Assembly: GCA_050084985.1 (NCBI GenBank)
Contig: JBITNC010000001.1
Location: 202,306,001 to 202,370,000, forward strand
Reading direction: 5' to 3'
Length of the DNA: 64,000 bases
From: Nageia nagi
Taxonomy: Eukaryota; Pinophyta
The notes under the pieces were generated by a model. It did no database searches and was not told where the DNA came from. It was given only the letters and a program-made list of their open reading frames with translations. The position numbers were made by a program, and so were the translations under genes. Each line of letters begins with the position of its first letter. The first letter of the stretch is position 1. Below are positions 43,391 through 57,039 of this stretch, piece by piece.

Positions 43391-46289
43391 CATATATCCT
43401 TGTGGTGAAATTCAATTGAGGTATGGATATTTATTAGAGAGTAGTTGGAAAGGGTTTCACATCAATTACTTAAATATTCCTATATGAAAAATGTAGATCT
43501 TACATAAGATCATTATTTTTCATTGCATGCCTTCATACAACCTTCAAATAAAGTATTGTATTCTTGACCCTTCTAGCTATGTTGTTCTTCACAATGAGAA
43601 TTGGAAACTTGGTTTAAAACTAATGAGAGTGGTATGAGTCTAAAGGAGTGAGAACTACTTTTTTTTTTACTAAATGGACTCTTATGAGATATGAGAATGG
43701 ACAAAGCATTTAAAGCCAATATTTTCTAATGAATGAACTAGAAAGTAGTCATATAACATGGGAACTCACTTCTTATCATATATTTAAATTTAATATATGA
43801 CTTAATCTCTCATGTAAAATAATGAAATTTATTTTTAAGGAAAGTACTACTATTAGGAGTCATTAATTTCATTAATATCCATTTACAAACCACATTCTTT
43901 TCCTCAACATATCAAATAATTTCAAAGAACCTTGTTTTATCTAACCATTAACTAAGATGGAAAGAAGCATAATAAACTACATTCTTTCAAAAATTAGAAG
44001 GAAGGACCAATTATCATATACAATATATTACATAAATTAGGTATTATATCTTTTCAAATAAAATAAGACCTCTATTATCAATTAATACCATAAACCTTTA
44101 TCATATTTTTCTTCCATACAATATATCAGATAATACTAAGTAATACTAGGCATTTTAACTTTAATGTCTAAAATGCAAAAGAATGTACCTGGACTTGAAA
44201 GATAGAAAGATACTTCTTTTCTTCAAGTAACTCCACACCCAAAACTTGAGAATAAAACTAATGATATATTAGATAGGTATTTTCCTAATGTTCCATCCCT
44301 CCTATTTATATCCAAGGAGGTTCAAGTGTGTCCAAATTAATGTCTCCTCATCCCTTCAATAATTTTTGTGATAGGTTTGATTAAAGTTGTTAATGATTGT
44401 AGTGGCATTTAATACCTTGGAACCTTTTTTTATTAATTGAAAAATTAATGCCAACTATTTTACATACCTAACACAAAGAAACAAAAATAAGTAGGGTAAT
44501 TACTCAATTATTTTTCATAACCATTAAATATCTTATAACATCACAAGGTGACCTTAGTTCTATTATTGTTTTAATTTTCACTTTAGTTTACTAAAAAATA
44601 TAAATAAAAATTTGAATTCAAAGGAAAAGAATATTCTTTTCCTCCCTTTTCAAATTTAAATTACAAAAATTCACTATAAAAAATCAACCACACATCTTGC
44701 CTATGATGGTCACCTCAATTTGCAAGATAATTGTTAATCCAAATACATTCACAAACACACATTTATCATGAAAATTGATATTCATGACTAATTATTATAC
44801 CATGTAACTAAATGATTTATGGTGATAATTAGGGTTTTTTAGCTAACTAATGCCAATAATTTACTCAATATTACCCTTTTATTTCTATCATCAATTCACC
44901 TTTGGTTTCTTGGGTATTTTCCACACTTTCCATCTCAGTTTAACTTGTGATTTGTGCCAAAACATCTCAAAACTAGCAGTAAATTAACATAAATAAAGCA
45001 TATCACTTTGCAAAACCCATCATCACATAGCTTAATTCAAATTGAATCTCATTAAGATCCTCTATAGTAATCAAGTCTTAACAATGTAATTGGTTGGGTT
45101 GTTACACTATTATCATCTTGAATAATATCAATTAATCACTTTAAGGTTGAAGCAATTAAGAATTATTTTACAAAACACTTATATCAATAAGAATGAGTAG
45201 TTTATAAAGATAATACTATATATTACTCTAATATCATACAAATGAATTAGTATAAACATATCACATGCTTCCCTCGAATGATATTTAATATCATTTCTCA
45301 AGGACTAAATCTCAAGAAACTAAAATTTTAGCATTTAAGGGTTAAAAGTTTTAGAGAGAGCACCTAGATAATCTAATTGGTCAATTGAGAAGGGAAGAAT
45401 CCTTTTATCATAGTACGCAAAGAAAATAATGGAGAGAGAGATATATTCCTTAATAATCCTAAGATATTTATAGGCATATTTTGATATAGTCCCTCCAAAA
45501 GTGGGACTATTCATCCAACTCATTTAATTTACTTGGAAGGTGTAGGTATTTCAATTTTTTGTGAGAGGTATCAAATAATTTTATTTGTATATGGCATATC
45601 CTCTCAAAATAATTTATCTACCTCATACTAAGTTATAGAATATTTCTAATAATTTCTTGCACCTAACACATGAAAATAAATTATATGGGGTGTCTTCTTT
45701 CAATTATTGTTACAAAATTCCAAGACCATTTGTAAGTAACAAAATCAGATAAATAATATTTTCAACTTTTGATTTTATTTTCACCCTATTTTAGTAAATT
45801 TTATTGGTGAAAATTTTGAATTTAAACCATTGGAATATTCCTTCCCTTATAAAGTAATTTTTAAAATGCATATATTTTTAAAACTCATTTTAACCTATGA
45901 TAATCCTTCATCCAATAAGGTAATTTGTTAGTGCATACATGCATACATCTTCGAAATAAAAAATAATGCATGATAATGGTGATATATATCTACATAATCT
46001 ACACATTTTTTTATGGCTATCAATAATTCAATGCCAATCATTTTCTCACTCTTACCAGTTCATTCCCTACAGCCAACTCATCTTTGGTTCCTTAGAGTCT
46101 CCATATTGATAGCCACATTAGTTGACCTAGTACCTATGTCACACCTTGAATACAACATCAAATTGATGTAAATAGTGCATAAAATAATTCATAGTCCATT
46201 TCAATTCATAAATCAATTCAAAATTTAGCTCAAATCCTTGAGGTCATTAAGGTCTCCACAATGGTGTTCATGTGGATTGTTACATATTT

Positions 46290-49221
46290 TACCTCTTAGT
46301 TACTTGGGATTTCTATCAAATGAAGCTCTTTATGTTTGTTATTAATATGTATCCTTAATAGATCTTATTTTTCTATTTTTGGGAACACATAGGAAGGAGT
46401 GCACTATAGTTGGGAAGGTTTTGGAATGCATGTCTTTGCATCTAGTTAGATTTGAAATGCAATCCCAAGCCATCGCTTTTGCTTGAGCAATGATTTAAAT
46501 TAGTTTGGGTAGAATTTGATAATTTTAGGGGTTGGTTGGGAATTTTTTTCATATATTAAAATTATAATGCTTGTAAAAACCTAAAAATGATTTATTATTT
46601 ATTTAATAATTTATTTAATAAATCATATTTAGACTTCCTAAATGACTTATTGCAATATTACAAATATTAAGATAAAGTTGATATTACAATTCAATTCCTT
46701 GTGTTATATTAAATACAATATTATTTATCATAGTTTATATTTTAAAGTATATTTAATACAACAATGATTATATTATTGCTAGAGGTTAGCCTTCAATCCT
46801 TTCAATGTCTTTGAAGGCTATATATGCAAGTGGAATAGGTTGATATCCATAGATCAAAAATCTTTGATATGACAATATCTCAAATACTTGGTTGTCTACC
46901 ATAATCTTCATCAGCTAATGGTATCTCTTAATGCCACCTATTATTAGAAATTGATATACTCTAAGATCTAAAACTTTTTATCTTTGGTGCACTCCATAGT
47001 TTTGCATATTCAATGATGTTAATAGCATGCATCTTGAGGATTGAGGGTTCCAAATTTTGGTGGTTGTGGCTATTGATTTATTCATATGAAGATCCATTAC
47101 AAGCTCACATTTAATTCAATCCTAATCCTCCAAAGATTCATTGCTATTTGCTTTTTAGGATTGAACATACACTTCATATTAGGTGCATGCTTTTCATGTG
47201 CATTTTGTGTATTTGATATAATATACATATCTAGCTCTTATTATATAATAGATAATTTATAAATTGTATTTTACATAATTTGGAGTCTATAATACTTTAT
47301 TAGCCTATATATAAGAAGAGATTATATGATGTGTTCTTGCCAATATTTGATCTATCATTGTTGGAGACTTTCTCTCCTAATGAGAGATGTATTATCTCTG
47401 CGACCTACTAGTGTAATAGCACAACTATGGCATTTGTGGTGTCCTAAGACATAGAAGTAGTGATACCCCTTTTTCATTAATCTTAGATCTAAATCTATGT
47501 TTGTATTTATGTATTTTTTGCTATGGATTTCTATGATATTTTGGGTAATAAAATACCTCCCTTTTCATATGTATCAATATTTATTTTTTTCTCAAACAAA
47601 GCTTAGAGTCTATTTCAAAAGTTTTGAATCTTTAGACCCACCTTGTATAGATTTCTACCTAAATATAGCCCTTTTATTTAGTTTTTATTCCATGTGTACT
47701 TACACTTTGATAAATTGCATCCTTTAATCTTATTAGCTTAAAAATATTTTGGATGTTATAAGTCTAAATACTTTTATTTTTAGATGCCTTAGTAGTTTGG
47801 ATATTGGATACCTTTAATCAGGTGACATAGGACCTTGAACTAACATTGTAAAGGATTTTTTGGAATGTTAAAATCCATTGTTTTATTTCATATGTATAAT
47901 ATTTTCTATTATGCATGTTTACAATCTATTTTAACTTGTAGGTATTGAACTTATGGTCTTTTCTTCCTCCCTTGAAGCAAAGTTGATTGGAAATGAATGT
48001 ATCAAGACCTCTACCATGCACATGAGTGCATATTTATTGTAATTATATTATTAAATCATGGTTTTATAATATTAACTTATGGTTCTATTATGCATTTAAC
48101 ACATATAGAAATAGAATCTTTTAAAGCTATTGTTTTGATTTACAAATTAAATTGTTATGATGGAAAGAAAAGTTTGGGAAACTTTAATAATTATTTTATT
48201 ATCATTAGATATTTTCTATTGGATTAAGGTTAAATATAATATTTTATGAAGAGGATTATTATACATACATTTGTTAAACCCCATTTATTTTATATTAGCT
48301 TAGAAAAAATAAACTTTTATAATACTATTATTTGATAACTTGGAGTTGATAATAGTCTGAAGGATTGTATAAAAATGGGAATGATTTACATATATATATT
48401 TTGAAATTGATAAAATTAATTTATATATATATATTTTGGTTCACTCCATAATCAAGGAAGAGAGCTAGTCCTTAAGTATGACTATGAGCCTATCAATAAC
48501 AGATGTGTAATTTTGATTAATTATTTGAGACAAATATTTAGGATGCTAGTTGAAATCTTTTTGGAATGAATTAATAAGCATATAGGGTAAATGCATTTAA
48601 TTTAAAAAAAAAAGTGCTATCTTGATCCTTAAAATACTCCTAACCAAATCCTAGTACTCAAAACCTCCACATCTTAGTTCTCTTGGTTGTACATGTTGAA
48701 ATGGAAATGATGATGTAATATCTCTAGTTTTTAGGTGTTTTTCCCAATTTACCTTTTATAAATGGAAACATTAATTTAGGATTATTTTAGGCTATTTTTG
48801 TATAATTTTTTCAAAATGATGTAAATTCTAATTAAATACTTAATACAACTCTAATTATGGAATAAATGGCCCTTTTATTTATTTATTTATGATACCAAAA
48901 TAACTATAATTGTAAATGCAATATTAGTCTCATTAAATAAGATATTGTATATTTTAATCTTGATGATTATAATATTGAAATTAAATATATCTCTAGTCAT
49001 TAGTGCTCCCCTCTTCTAGGTAGAGCATCCCCCTAGATTTTTGCATCGACTATGAGGATATTTGGAGCTCTAAGAATGGACTTGATACTTTGAATTAGGT
49101 GTTGGCAATATTGAGGTAAGTATATGGCCCTATAGTATGGACATTAGGTATGGGAACATCCTAAGATCCCATGTTAGACTTCCTAGGCACATGGAATAAT
49201 GTTATTAATTACAAGATACCT
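46290..49221. other. No gene recognised; possible old LTR from 46,572
   Basis: A+T-rich with only chance reading frames. From 46,572 (TGTAAAAACCTAAAAATG) the sequence weakly resembles the LTR at 3,469, including GCCACCTATTATTAG and GATATACTCTAAGAT near 46,930-46,970. TATATATAAG near 47,312 could be its TATA box. No end, duplication or internal region was found. 48,390-48,440 holds short TA runs. Confidence 0.4.
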
Positions 49222-49226
49222 AGTTA

Positions 49227-52200
49227 TGTAATGCTCCACCTATTCTTGACTTCACAAAATCTTAAAATTTTAGACCTATTTTTTTGTTTAATTTAAACAC
49301 TCAAATGGTCTAGGAATGGACAAGGTAATCCATATGAGCATATCAATGTTACTAGCCAGTCAACACTCACATGCTAATATTGGTCAATTCTAGATTAACC
49401 AACCCTGATTAAAATCCTTATGTTGTTCACTTCTCAATGCTCATCCTATTGGAAGATACCACATATGTAATCCCATCATTTCTATTCATAAATTATGCAA
49501 CAAATATTATGGTCATGGCATAGAAGTTTCCTACTTGAGGCCCATATCACTTGAGAGAATGTTCATCCATAAGATTATGTACCTTTTTTGATGGTAACCA
49601 TTTGATTCACAAGTGTAGATAGATTATCTTAAGAAATATTTTATATGAAATAGGTAAGCATCATCACCTATGGAATAGTCATCATACTCCTATTTGCTAA
49701 ATTATAGGTAGTATGACTACTAGTTACCTTCACTTAGTGACTACAATTTTATCGACTGCTATCTTCATCTGAAAACTTGCTAAGGATATGAGACACTAGC
49801 CTACCCATATCTATTGGCTAGGCTCACCATGAAGTTTGGCATCCACATCCCCATATCTTGGGGAGCCATGGGTATTGTAATAATACCTTAGAGTGGTTTG
49901 TATAGTCTAATAATTTTTTAAGTAAGATTACAAAGAAAAATTATCCCCACTCTAACATCCCTAGAAATAATTGATCACAAATAAATTATTAGGTTTTTTA
50001 ACTTTTATTCTTGTATCAAGTAGTAGGATGTTCCTCTAATCTAATTTCTTGCAAACAAACCACTTTTCACATTAATAATCATGTTTGATAAACAAGAATA
50101 GTAAATTCATTAAACATGCATAACAAATTTCAAAACAAACTTTCTCTTGAAGCCATCAAAGAATATTTAACAATGTTGTACTATAATTGTCCCATATGCA
50201 TGATGTGGTGTAAATAATGTTAGTTTAAAAGTACATCACATGTTAGAGTATAATAACAAGACCTAAGATGCATCTAAAGTTGGATACTTCTAACAAGGGA
50301 GTGTGATGTAGAGTATAACATACTCAAGGAATATATTTTGGTTTTCAAATTATGATATTACAACAATAAGGGTTTGACTAAATTTTCTTTTTATATAAGT
50401 ATCTTAATCATTTATCAATCCATAAGTCTTACTTTAATTAACTAGTTTGTTTGTATATACATTATATCTTTTGATCAACTTCTAATATTTGTTTGAGGTC
50501 TTGTTTAACCTTTTTATTTCCCTTATAGGGTTTTAGCTTCTTGAATAGGTTTTCTTGTAAGATCACCTAAAACCTTAACATTTTATTTAAGCTTGAGCTA
50601 AGTATCAATATATATATCATTCTATTTAAATATTTTCAAAGTAGCTCATGCCTTTCATGAATATATATTTTCTTGAACACAACACCTTCATTTCTTTATA
50701 TTAATGTTTATTTTTATAATGATACATTAATTATTTTCTATCCCCATGTCTTTTATTTATTTTAATAAGGGAGTTACCTTTTAATGACAAATTATCCATG
50801 TATTACAATATGATTCCTAAATTCACAATAATCATATTATATTTAGGTTAGGGAATCTATTATGATATTTCCTTCATATTTCTAAATAATTTGAAAACAT
50901 TAGGGGTTTGTGTATCCTTAATTAAATATTCAAAACATTATTTATAAATTCATAAATTTCTTATATCTATTATTAAATTCAAACATTGGATGAGTCAAAA
51001 CTTTCTTAGATCTTGGATTATCATAAATATCTTACAAATGTATCATGGATACAAAATTTATCTACCTTAGTACATAAATGAGTACATAATAACATTAATT
51101 TTACAATTTACTATATAATAATGGGTAATAAATTTATTCCATACCCTAATGTGTTTCATGATGATACCAATATATCAAGACTAGGGTAGTCCTAAATGGT
51201 AACTTGTACATCATAGTGAATGAAACATTTAATTGCATGTGAGTTCCCATACAATTGACATAAGGAGTTTACATCATAGCTTTGTACAATTATATCATAG
51301 AAGGTATTTGATTCATCCTTGTTAACTTGGTGTATCTTCTTGACATCTTCATCTTGCATATTCATCCCAAGAATCCAAGACTTGTTGGGTGAAAGTACTA
51401 GGAGAGGTTTTTAAAGTATTTGAGGATCAAGAAAGCTCTTTTTATGATGTAATGCATCCTACCCTAGGTGCATCATATTTCAGTCATAAAAATTTTCTCT
51501 TTCAATTAAGTTCATACAAGGAAGAAACAATTAAAAAAGGTTAACTCTATTCTTGATCTCAGGAGATTTTATGCTCTCACTTGAACTACCTCTCTTCCTT
51601 GATCATAGAGTAAAATTTAACCAATTAATATAATCATACCATACCGATGCTTTCACATGCATCATTCACAAATCATCTCAAAATAGTAATTTTAAATAAT
51701 TACATATGATAAATAAAAATTCTAATTATCAAGAAAAAATAATGTAATTTCATTAACATGTTTAATCAAAAAAGAATTTATTTCAAAAGAAATAATCATA
51801 ATTTTATATCTATAAAATTTTTATTAGGAATTATCCATTACCTTTATTCCCTTATTTACAAGTTAGGTGTAATAACCATAAGACTAATTTCAAAATTAAA
51901 TGAGGTTTTTTGGAGGGAAATAATGGCTTTCATAGTCGAGTTATTCAGGATCATATGATATCCAAAGAATTAATACCTTAATTGTATTTGAGTACAAAAC
52001 TACTCATATTATAAGGAATATAATATATTAAATTTATTTGGATTCCCAACTCACCTTGTAAATTTTATTTTACTAGTACTTTTATTCCAAGTATCCTATA
52101 TACATATGTAACAAACAAATCCTATTACTATGCCATTCAAATGGCATAGCTAAGGCTAGTTCACTAATTTGAAAATAAATTAGCCTCTATTATTATGATA

Positions 52201-53995
52201 AATAAATAATTCCATCCTTTAAATATAAATTACAAGGTCCAAAATTTAAATTTTTAGCTAGACTAAATATTAAATTATTTATTCTTTCATTTCATTTATG
52301 GATAAAGTATACCCACCAAATAATTTTAAATAAATATTTTCCTTTTTTTTTAAATACAAAAAAACTATACCATATGCAATAAAAAAATTTAAATAAATAT
52401 CTCAAGAAAATTCATCTCAAATAAATACAAGGTGGAGTACTATCTCTTGGCCAATATAAAATTAGTTTTGAATTTATACTCGTGACTTTCTAAATCATAA
52501 ATTGTCCAATCTAGATACCTCCATATGATTATAAATAAGTACAACCACCAAATAATTTCCTTCTTTTCTAGATAAAAACAAACTATACCATATGTCATAA
52601 TAAATTGTTTTTAAAATATCAAACAAAATTCACCTCAAATAAATACAAGGTGGAGTACTATCTCTTGGGCCAAAATAAAAGTAGTTTTGACTTTACACCT
52701 ATGAACTCATAATTTCATGAATTTGTTTTTTTAATTAGTTTGTCCAATCTTTTATCTAGATACCTACATAGTGGTATGGAAAAATTATACAAAATATTCA
52801 CATGTAAAGGTATCAAATAACTACAAATATTATGTTCTCACATGGTAAAATTAAAATCCATTAATAATAAAGGACCCTATTATTATTTTCACAAACTCTT
52901 AATAAATAATCCATCCTTAAAATATAATTAAAAATTATCAAATAAAAACTTAAAGCTTTGGTTAAACATTTTAGCACTAGTGATAAAAATGTTATAAATG
53001 CACTTGGGCAAATGAGAAGATATTCCTTATTTCATGAGACTTTAGACCAAAATTTGGGAAGAGAGGGAGAAGTGTATGAATCACTATTTTTTCTAAGGAT
53101 TCTCCTAGGTATTTATAACCAAAAATTGGTATATTCCATATAAAAATATAACTATTTTTCCACCTCACAATTGTTTTGTTCATGAGAGGCTAGGTTTCAT
53201 TATTTTGTGGTAGGATTTTGACAAATTTGTTTGCAAGTCCTATGTCCTACAAAATAACTTGCACACCTTGCATTAGGCACCAAAATTCATGGAAATAATT
53301 CATCAATAATTTTACACACCTAACATAAAATATCAAAATGTATTGAGATGATTCCTCCATTATTTTTGTAAAATATCAAAATAGCCTTTCAACTACCATA
53401 AAGTGTCAAAATAGTATTCATCCCTACATTTTATTTTCACCCAACTCCTAGAATTTTATTGTTTGTAAAAATTAAAATTTTTTAGTGAAAATTCAAATTT
53501 AAATATTTGGAATATTTCTTCTAACATTCAAAAATATTTTATTCATTTTCCAAAGTAATTTTGACATAAACATTAATTTTTTAACACATATGTTTACCTA
53601 TGGAGATCACCTTTCCTACATGGTAAATTTTGTTAATGCATAGAAAAATATTATACATATCACATGGATCTAATACCATGCAGAATAATTATTATATTCA
53701 ACTATATGATCTATGAAGGTCCTTGTGGGCTATTAATGAATCAATGCCAATCATTTATTCACTATTACCAATCCATTCCCATAACCAACTCATCTTTAGT
53801 TCCTTGAGGTCTCCAACCTGACTCCTACATTGAGTAATCTATGTAAAAAAAAATCTCGCAACCAACATTAAATTGATATAAATATTACATATATCTATTC
53901 ATAGTTAATCATATCATAACATAAATAGTCTCAATCAAATTCAAATTTTTAAAGTAATTTAGGTCATAATAAGTGCAATTAGGTGGGTCATTACA
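49227..53995 (-). repeat. 3' LTR of CHR-2, 4,769 bp
   Basis: TGTAATGCTCCACC to GGGTCATTACA, matching 58,811-63,583 along its whole length with scattered differences. A minus-strand TATAAATA box is at 53,110-53,117. A pair of related stretches of about 90 bp (ACAAGGTGGAGTACTATCTC and flanks, near 52,427 and 52,646) shows internal duplication. No protein-coding sequence was recognised in the 4.8 kb. Confidence 0.92.
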
Positions 53996-54012
53996 TACTA
54001 CCCCCCTTAAGA
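53996..54012 (-). other. Polypurine tract of CHR-2
   Basis: The minus strand reads CTTAAGGGGGGTAGTA directly before the 3' LTR start TGTAATGACCC. It is the expected plus-strand priming site. Confidence 0.75.
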
Positions 54013-54094
54013 GAAACGTAGTCCCCTATGTTCTTAAATACAAACAATATATTTTTAATAAAATTTTACATAATCATTCAAATAAATAAGGAAA

Positions 54095-54290
54095 TTATAT
54101 TCTCATTAAAAATTCATCTTCCCAAGTGGAAGAAGATTTAGAGTAGTTGTTCCATTGAACTAAACATTCATTAATCTTTTGACTTCTTAATTTCCTATTC
54201 CTAAAAACTAGGATTTTAATAGGGAGAACTTCAATAGCTTGATGGTACAACATTTGAAAGTTAGAAAAATTGAACACATGAGAAGGGTTG
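54095..54290 (-). pseudogene. CHR-2 integrase chromodomain
   Basis: The open segment 54,277-54,095 reads VLPIKILVFRNRKLRSQKIN then ECLVQWNNYSKSSSTWEDEF, a plant chromovirus chromodomain, uninterrupted over the motif. It is closely similar to the one at 17,950-18,060. Confidence 0.85.
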
Positions 54291-54299
54291 GTAATATAC

Positions 54300-55440
54300 T
54301 TTCTTTAAAATGAGACATGAAATACATCATACATTTTTAAAAAACTTGGTGGCAAGGCAAGTTTGTAGGAAATTGGACTCTTTTTCTTGACTATTTCAAA
54401 ATAACCAAAAACCTAGGGATCTAATTTGGTAGACTTTATGGAACTTTTCATTTGTTGCACTTGTAATAATACTTTATTACCCACAATAAATTCTCAAGGA
54501 GTTCTCTTAAGGTCAGCATAACTCTATTATGAATTGGTAGCTTCCTTGAGCTTTCATCGTATGGAATAAGTTACTCCTCCATTTGCTTTAACATTTTAGG
54601 TTGGATCATCACCCAATCCTCCTAATTATTCCAAGATAAAGGAGTTATGCATCTCCTTCCATAAAGAGCTTCAAAGGGGTCCATTCCCAAAGATGAATGA
54701 AATCCATTATTATAGGAAAACTAAACTAAATAGAGGTATTCCTCCCATTTAATCTTTTGTTTCATCTAGTACATTCTGAACATATCCTCAAGAACTCTAT
54801 TCATATGTTCAATCTAGCCATCTATATTTAGATGATATATTAAACTCATATTTAATTTTGTTCCCAATTCCTTATGTAATTATTTTTAAAAGACAAAGGT
54901 GAACTTTGAATCCCTATATAAGATCACCTCTATAAATCCATGTAATTTGAAGATTTTATGGGAAAACTTATTTACCATAGTGGGAGCATGATCGATGGTA
55001 TTGTCAAGTATAAAATGTACTACCTTGGTCAATCTATCAACAAATACCAAAATTGAATCATGATGGAACCTAGTTTTTGAAAAACCAAAAATAAAATCCA
55101 TTGAAATTACTTACCATTTCTATGTGGGAACATCATGTGGATATAGATATCCACCTAGATGTTGATGCTCTATTTTCACCTTCTAACATTCAAGATATCT
55201 AGCCATAAATTTTCTTATCTCTTTTCATCCCAATAAAAGTTTAGTTTCAAATCCTCTCTCATTTTTATAGCTCTAAGGTGTGTTGCATAAGGGGGATGAT
55301 GGGATTCTTGCATGATCAAATTTCTTAAATCATCCTTCTTTTGGATGATTAATCTATTCTTAAAGTAAAGGGATCCATCTGTTTCAATAAAATCTTGGGA
55401 TGATAGGGTACCTTTCCCTATCAATTTCTAAATAGATTTA
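54300..55440 (-). pseudogene. CHR-2 integrase
   Basis: Zinc-binding part at 55,424-55,215: SLYFKNRLIIQKKDDLRNLI then QESHHPPYATHLRAIKMRED; the cysteine pair downstream is decayed. Core at 55,101-54,886: FHHDSILVFVDRLTKVVHFI (first Asp) then GFIEVILYRDSKFT. As in CHR-1 the second catalytic Asp (SDRD in the family) is Tyr, and one codon is missing beside it. Several stops lie between the segments. Confidence 0.83.
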
Positions 55441-55479
55441 CAATATGGATCTTCTTATTATAAAACTTTCACTTGATCA

Positions 55480-55920
55480 AACAAATAAAATTGACTTATT
55501 ATCATGGCATTGACATTTTATCTATGAATTAGGGTGTATTCCACCTTATTTTATTTCTCTTTAATGTATTCAATACCAAAGTCATACTCAGCTAAGAACT
55601 CCATCCATCATCTTCACCTAAAATTTATATCCAATTGAGTGAACAAATACTTCATGTCTCAAGTTTAAATGGTTTTCCCAGAAGATAGTGTCTTCACATA
55701 TAAAGTGCATGGACAATAGTTTCCAAATCAAGTTCATGAGTTGCATAATTCAGCTCATGAGTTCTCAATTTTCTAGATTCATATGCTATATGTTTTTCAT
55801 TTTGTGACAACACACCACCCAAGCTTCTAGTGAAATATTTGTGCATACTAAGAAATCACCATGTGGATTAGGGATGGTGAGAATAAGTGTTGTAGTAATC
55901 CTTTCCTTTAAAATAGCAAA
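55480..55920 (-). pseudogene. CHR-2 RNase H
   Basis: The remnant VCTNISLEAWVV near 55,845-55,805 is the first RNase H motif (family CTDASLEGLGG) with Asp changed to Asn and a frameshift in the glycines. A LNYATHELDLE-like block and the VDHxxLK equivalent follow with stops. It is more decayed than in CHR-1. Confidence 0.65.
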
Positions 55921-55999
55921 AGCTTTCTCATAATTTTTTGCCCACTTGAATAACTTATTCTTTTCTAAAGGCTAGTGATGGGATTGGTTATTTTTGAGA

Positions 56000-56780
56000 A
56001 ATCCTTGATAAACCTATGTTAATATCTAACTAATCCCATAAAACATCTTAGTTTAGTTATATTTTTTGGTGCAAGCTAACTCATTATTTCTTCCACTTTC
56101 TTAGGATCAACTGAGATTCAATTTGTAGGGATGATATTGACTAGATATTGTATTCATGAAACATAAAATTCACATTTTGATAAATTTTCATATAATTTAT
56201 TTCTTCTCAACACTTTTAGATCCAATATTAAATGATGGTTATGATCCTCCTCATCTCTTGAATATATGAGTGTGTCATTAATAAATACCAACACAAACTT
56301 ACCAAGGTACTCTTAATACACACTATTCATTAAATTCATGAAGGTTTTAGGGGCATTAGTTAATATAAAGGGTAGTACCATAAACTCATAATGACCATAC
56401 ATAGTTTTGAAACTGTATTATTGGTATCTAAACTCTTGATCCTTAATTGGTGATATCTTGATCTTAAATATATTTTTGAAAAGATATAAACATCTTTAAA
56501 TTAATCAAATAAATTATAAATCCTAGGAAATGGATACCTATTTTTGATGGTTACTTTGTTTAGCATCTTGTAATTGATGCATAACCTTAGAGTACCATCC
56601 TTCTTCTTTACAAATAACATTAGAATTCCCTAAGGTGATACATTAGGTTTTATCAATCCTTTTTCTAAGAGATCCTATAATTGTGCCTTCAAATCTTGCA
56701 TCTTAATAGTGCTTATTCTATAAGGATTTCTAGAAATAGTTCTTCTCAAGGTACTAGGTCTATCAATAAATCCAATTCTC
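56000..56780 (-). pseudogene. CHR-2 reverse transcriptase
   Basis: Reading leftwards from about 56,780: a VPRxxxISRNPYRISTIKMQ-like entry, [20 protein letters not shown], a decayed FSKI block, then KFVLVFINDTLIYSRDEE near 56,305-56,255. The catalytic FLDD has become FIND, losing the first aspartate. Frameshifts separate palm and fingers, so it cannot be active. Confidence 0.8.
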
Positions 56781-57039
56781 ATTTTTAGGGTAATCTTGGT
56801 AGGTCATCGGGGAATGCATCTCTATACTCTCTTAACAAAGGGTACTTGTCTAGTAGTTCTACATCCTAATCATTTTTTTAACCTCTTTAACTTTGACTGC
56901 ATATATCATCTCCCTTTTTCTTATGCTTCTTTCAACTTGCATGGTTGTGATCAAGTAAGTCTCAAAAGGTCCTTGATCATTGTATATTCTACATCATATT
57001 TGAAACATATTAGTGTATTCTACCTATCTTTCTTGAAAT

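Larger units (their letters stand above)
12364..45106 (-). mobile_element. CHR-1: large-LTR chromovirus (Ty3/gypsy), multiply interrupted
   Basis: Minus-strand element: 5' LTR at 30,274-45,106 (truncated, interrupted), gag and protease at 30,273-28,742, RT, RNase H, integrase and chromodomain at 20,672-17,900, 3' LTR at 12,364-17,759. It lies inside the solo LTR 7,795-46,284, with flanks ATATT and CTATT (a 5-bp duplication with one mismatch). The RT reading is cut at 20,677 and resumes at 28,742 across a nested gypsy. Gag-protease-RT-RNaseH-integrase-chromodomain order and multi-kilobase LTRs suggest the Tekay/Del branch. Long deletions and many stops make it inactive. Confidence 0.85.
30274..45106 (-). 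repeat. 5' LTR of CHR-1, truncated and interrupted
   Basis: The two parts are 30,274-32,328 and 43,396-45,106. They match 14,258-17,759 of the 3' LTR, plus about 260 bp (44,848-45,106) lost from that copy, ending GTTGTTACA. About 960 bp of the LTR's gag-side end is missing. A minus-strand TATAAATA box is at 44,303-44,310. The LTR is interrupted by the Reina-like element with its CATAT duplication. Confidence 0.82.
7795..46284 (-). mobile_element. Solo LTR of a large-LTR chromovirus, split by CHR-1
   Basis: The two parts are 7,795-12,363 and 45,112-46,284, about 5.7 kb once the insert is removed. The left end TGTAGCACTCCACC matches the LTR starts at 49,227 and 58,811. The right end (GATTGTTACA at 46,275-46,284) matches the other LTR ends. 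Perfect 5-bp duplications TATTT flank it (7,790-7,794 and 46,285-46,289), so it is a solo LTR formed by recombination between two LTRs. A TATAAATA box on the minus strand lies at 45,465-45,472. Compared with the 4.77-kb LTRs of CHR-2 it carries extra repeated sequence at about 10,400-11,960. Confidence 0.85.

Noticed and set aside
47497-48227. 76-codon frames at 47,497 and 47,997
   Set aside because: Low-complexity hydrophobic translations of A+T-rich DNA with no motif, repeat or context.
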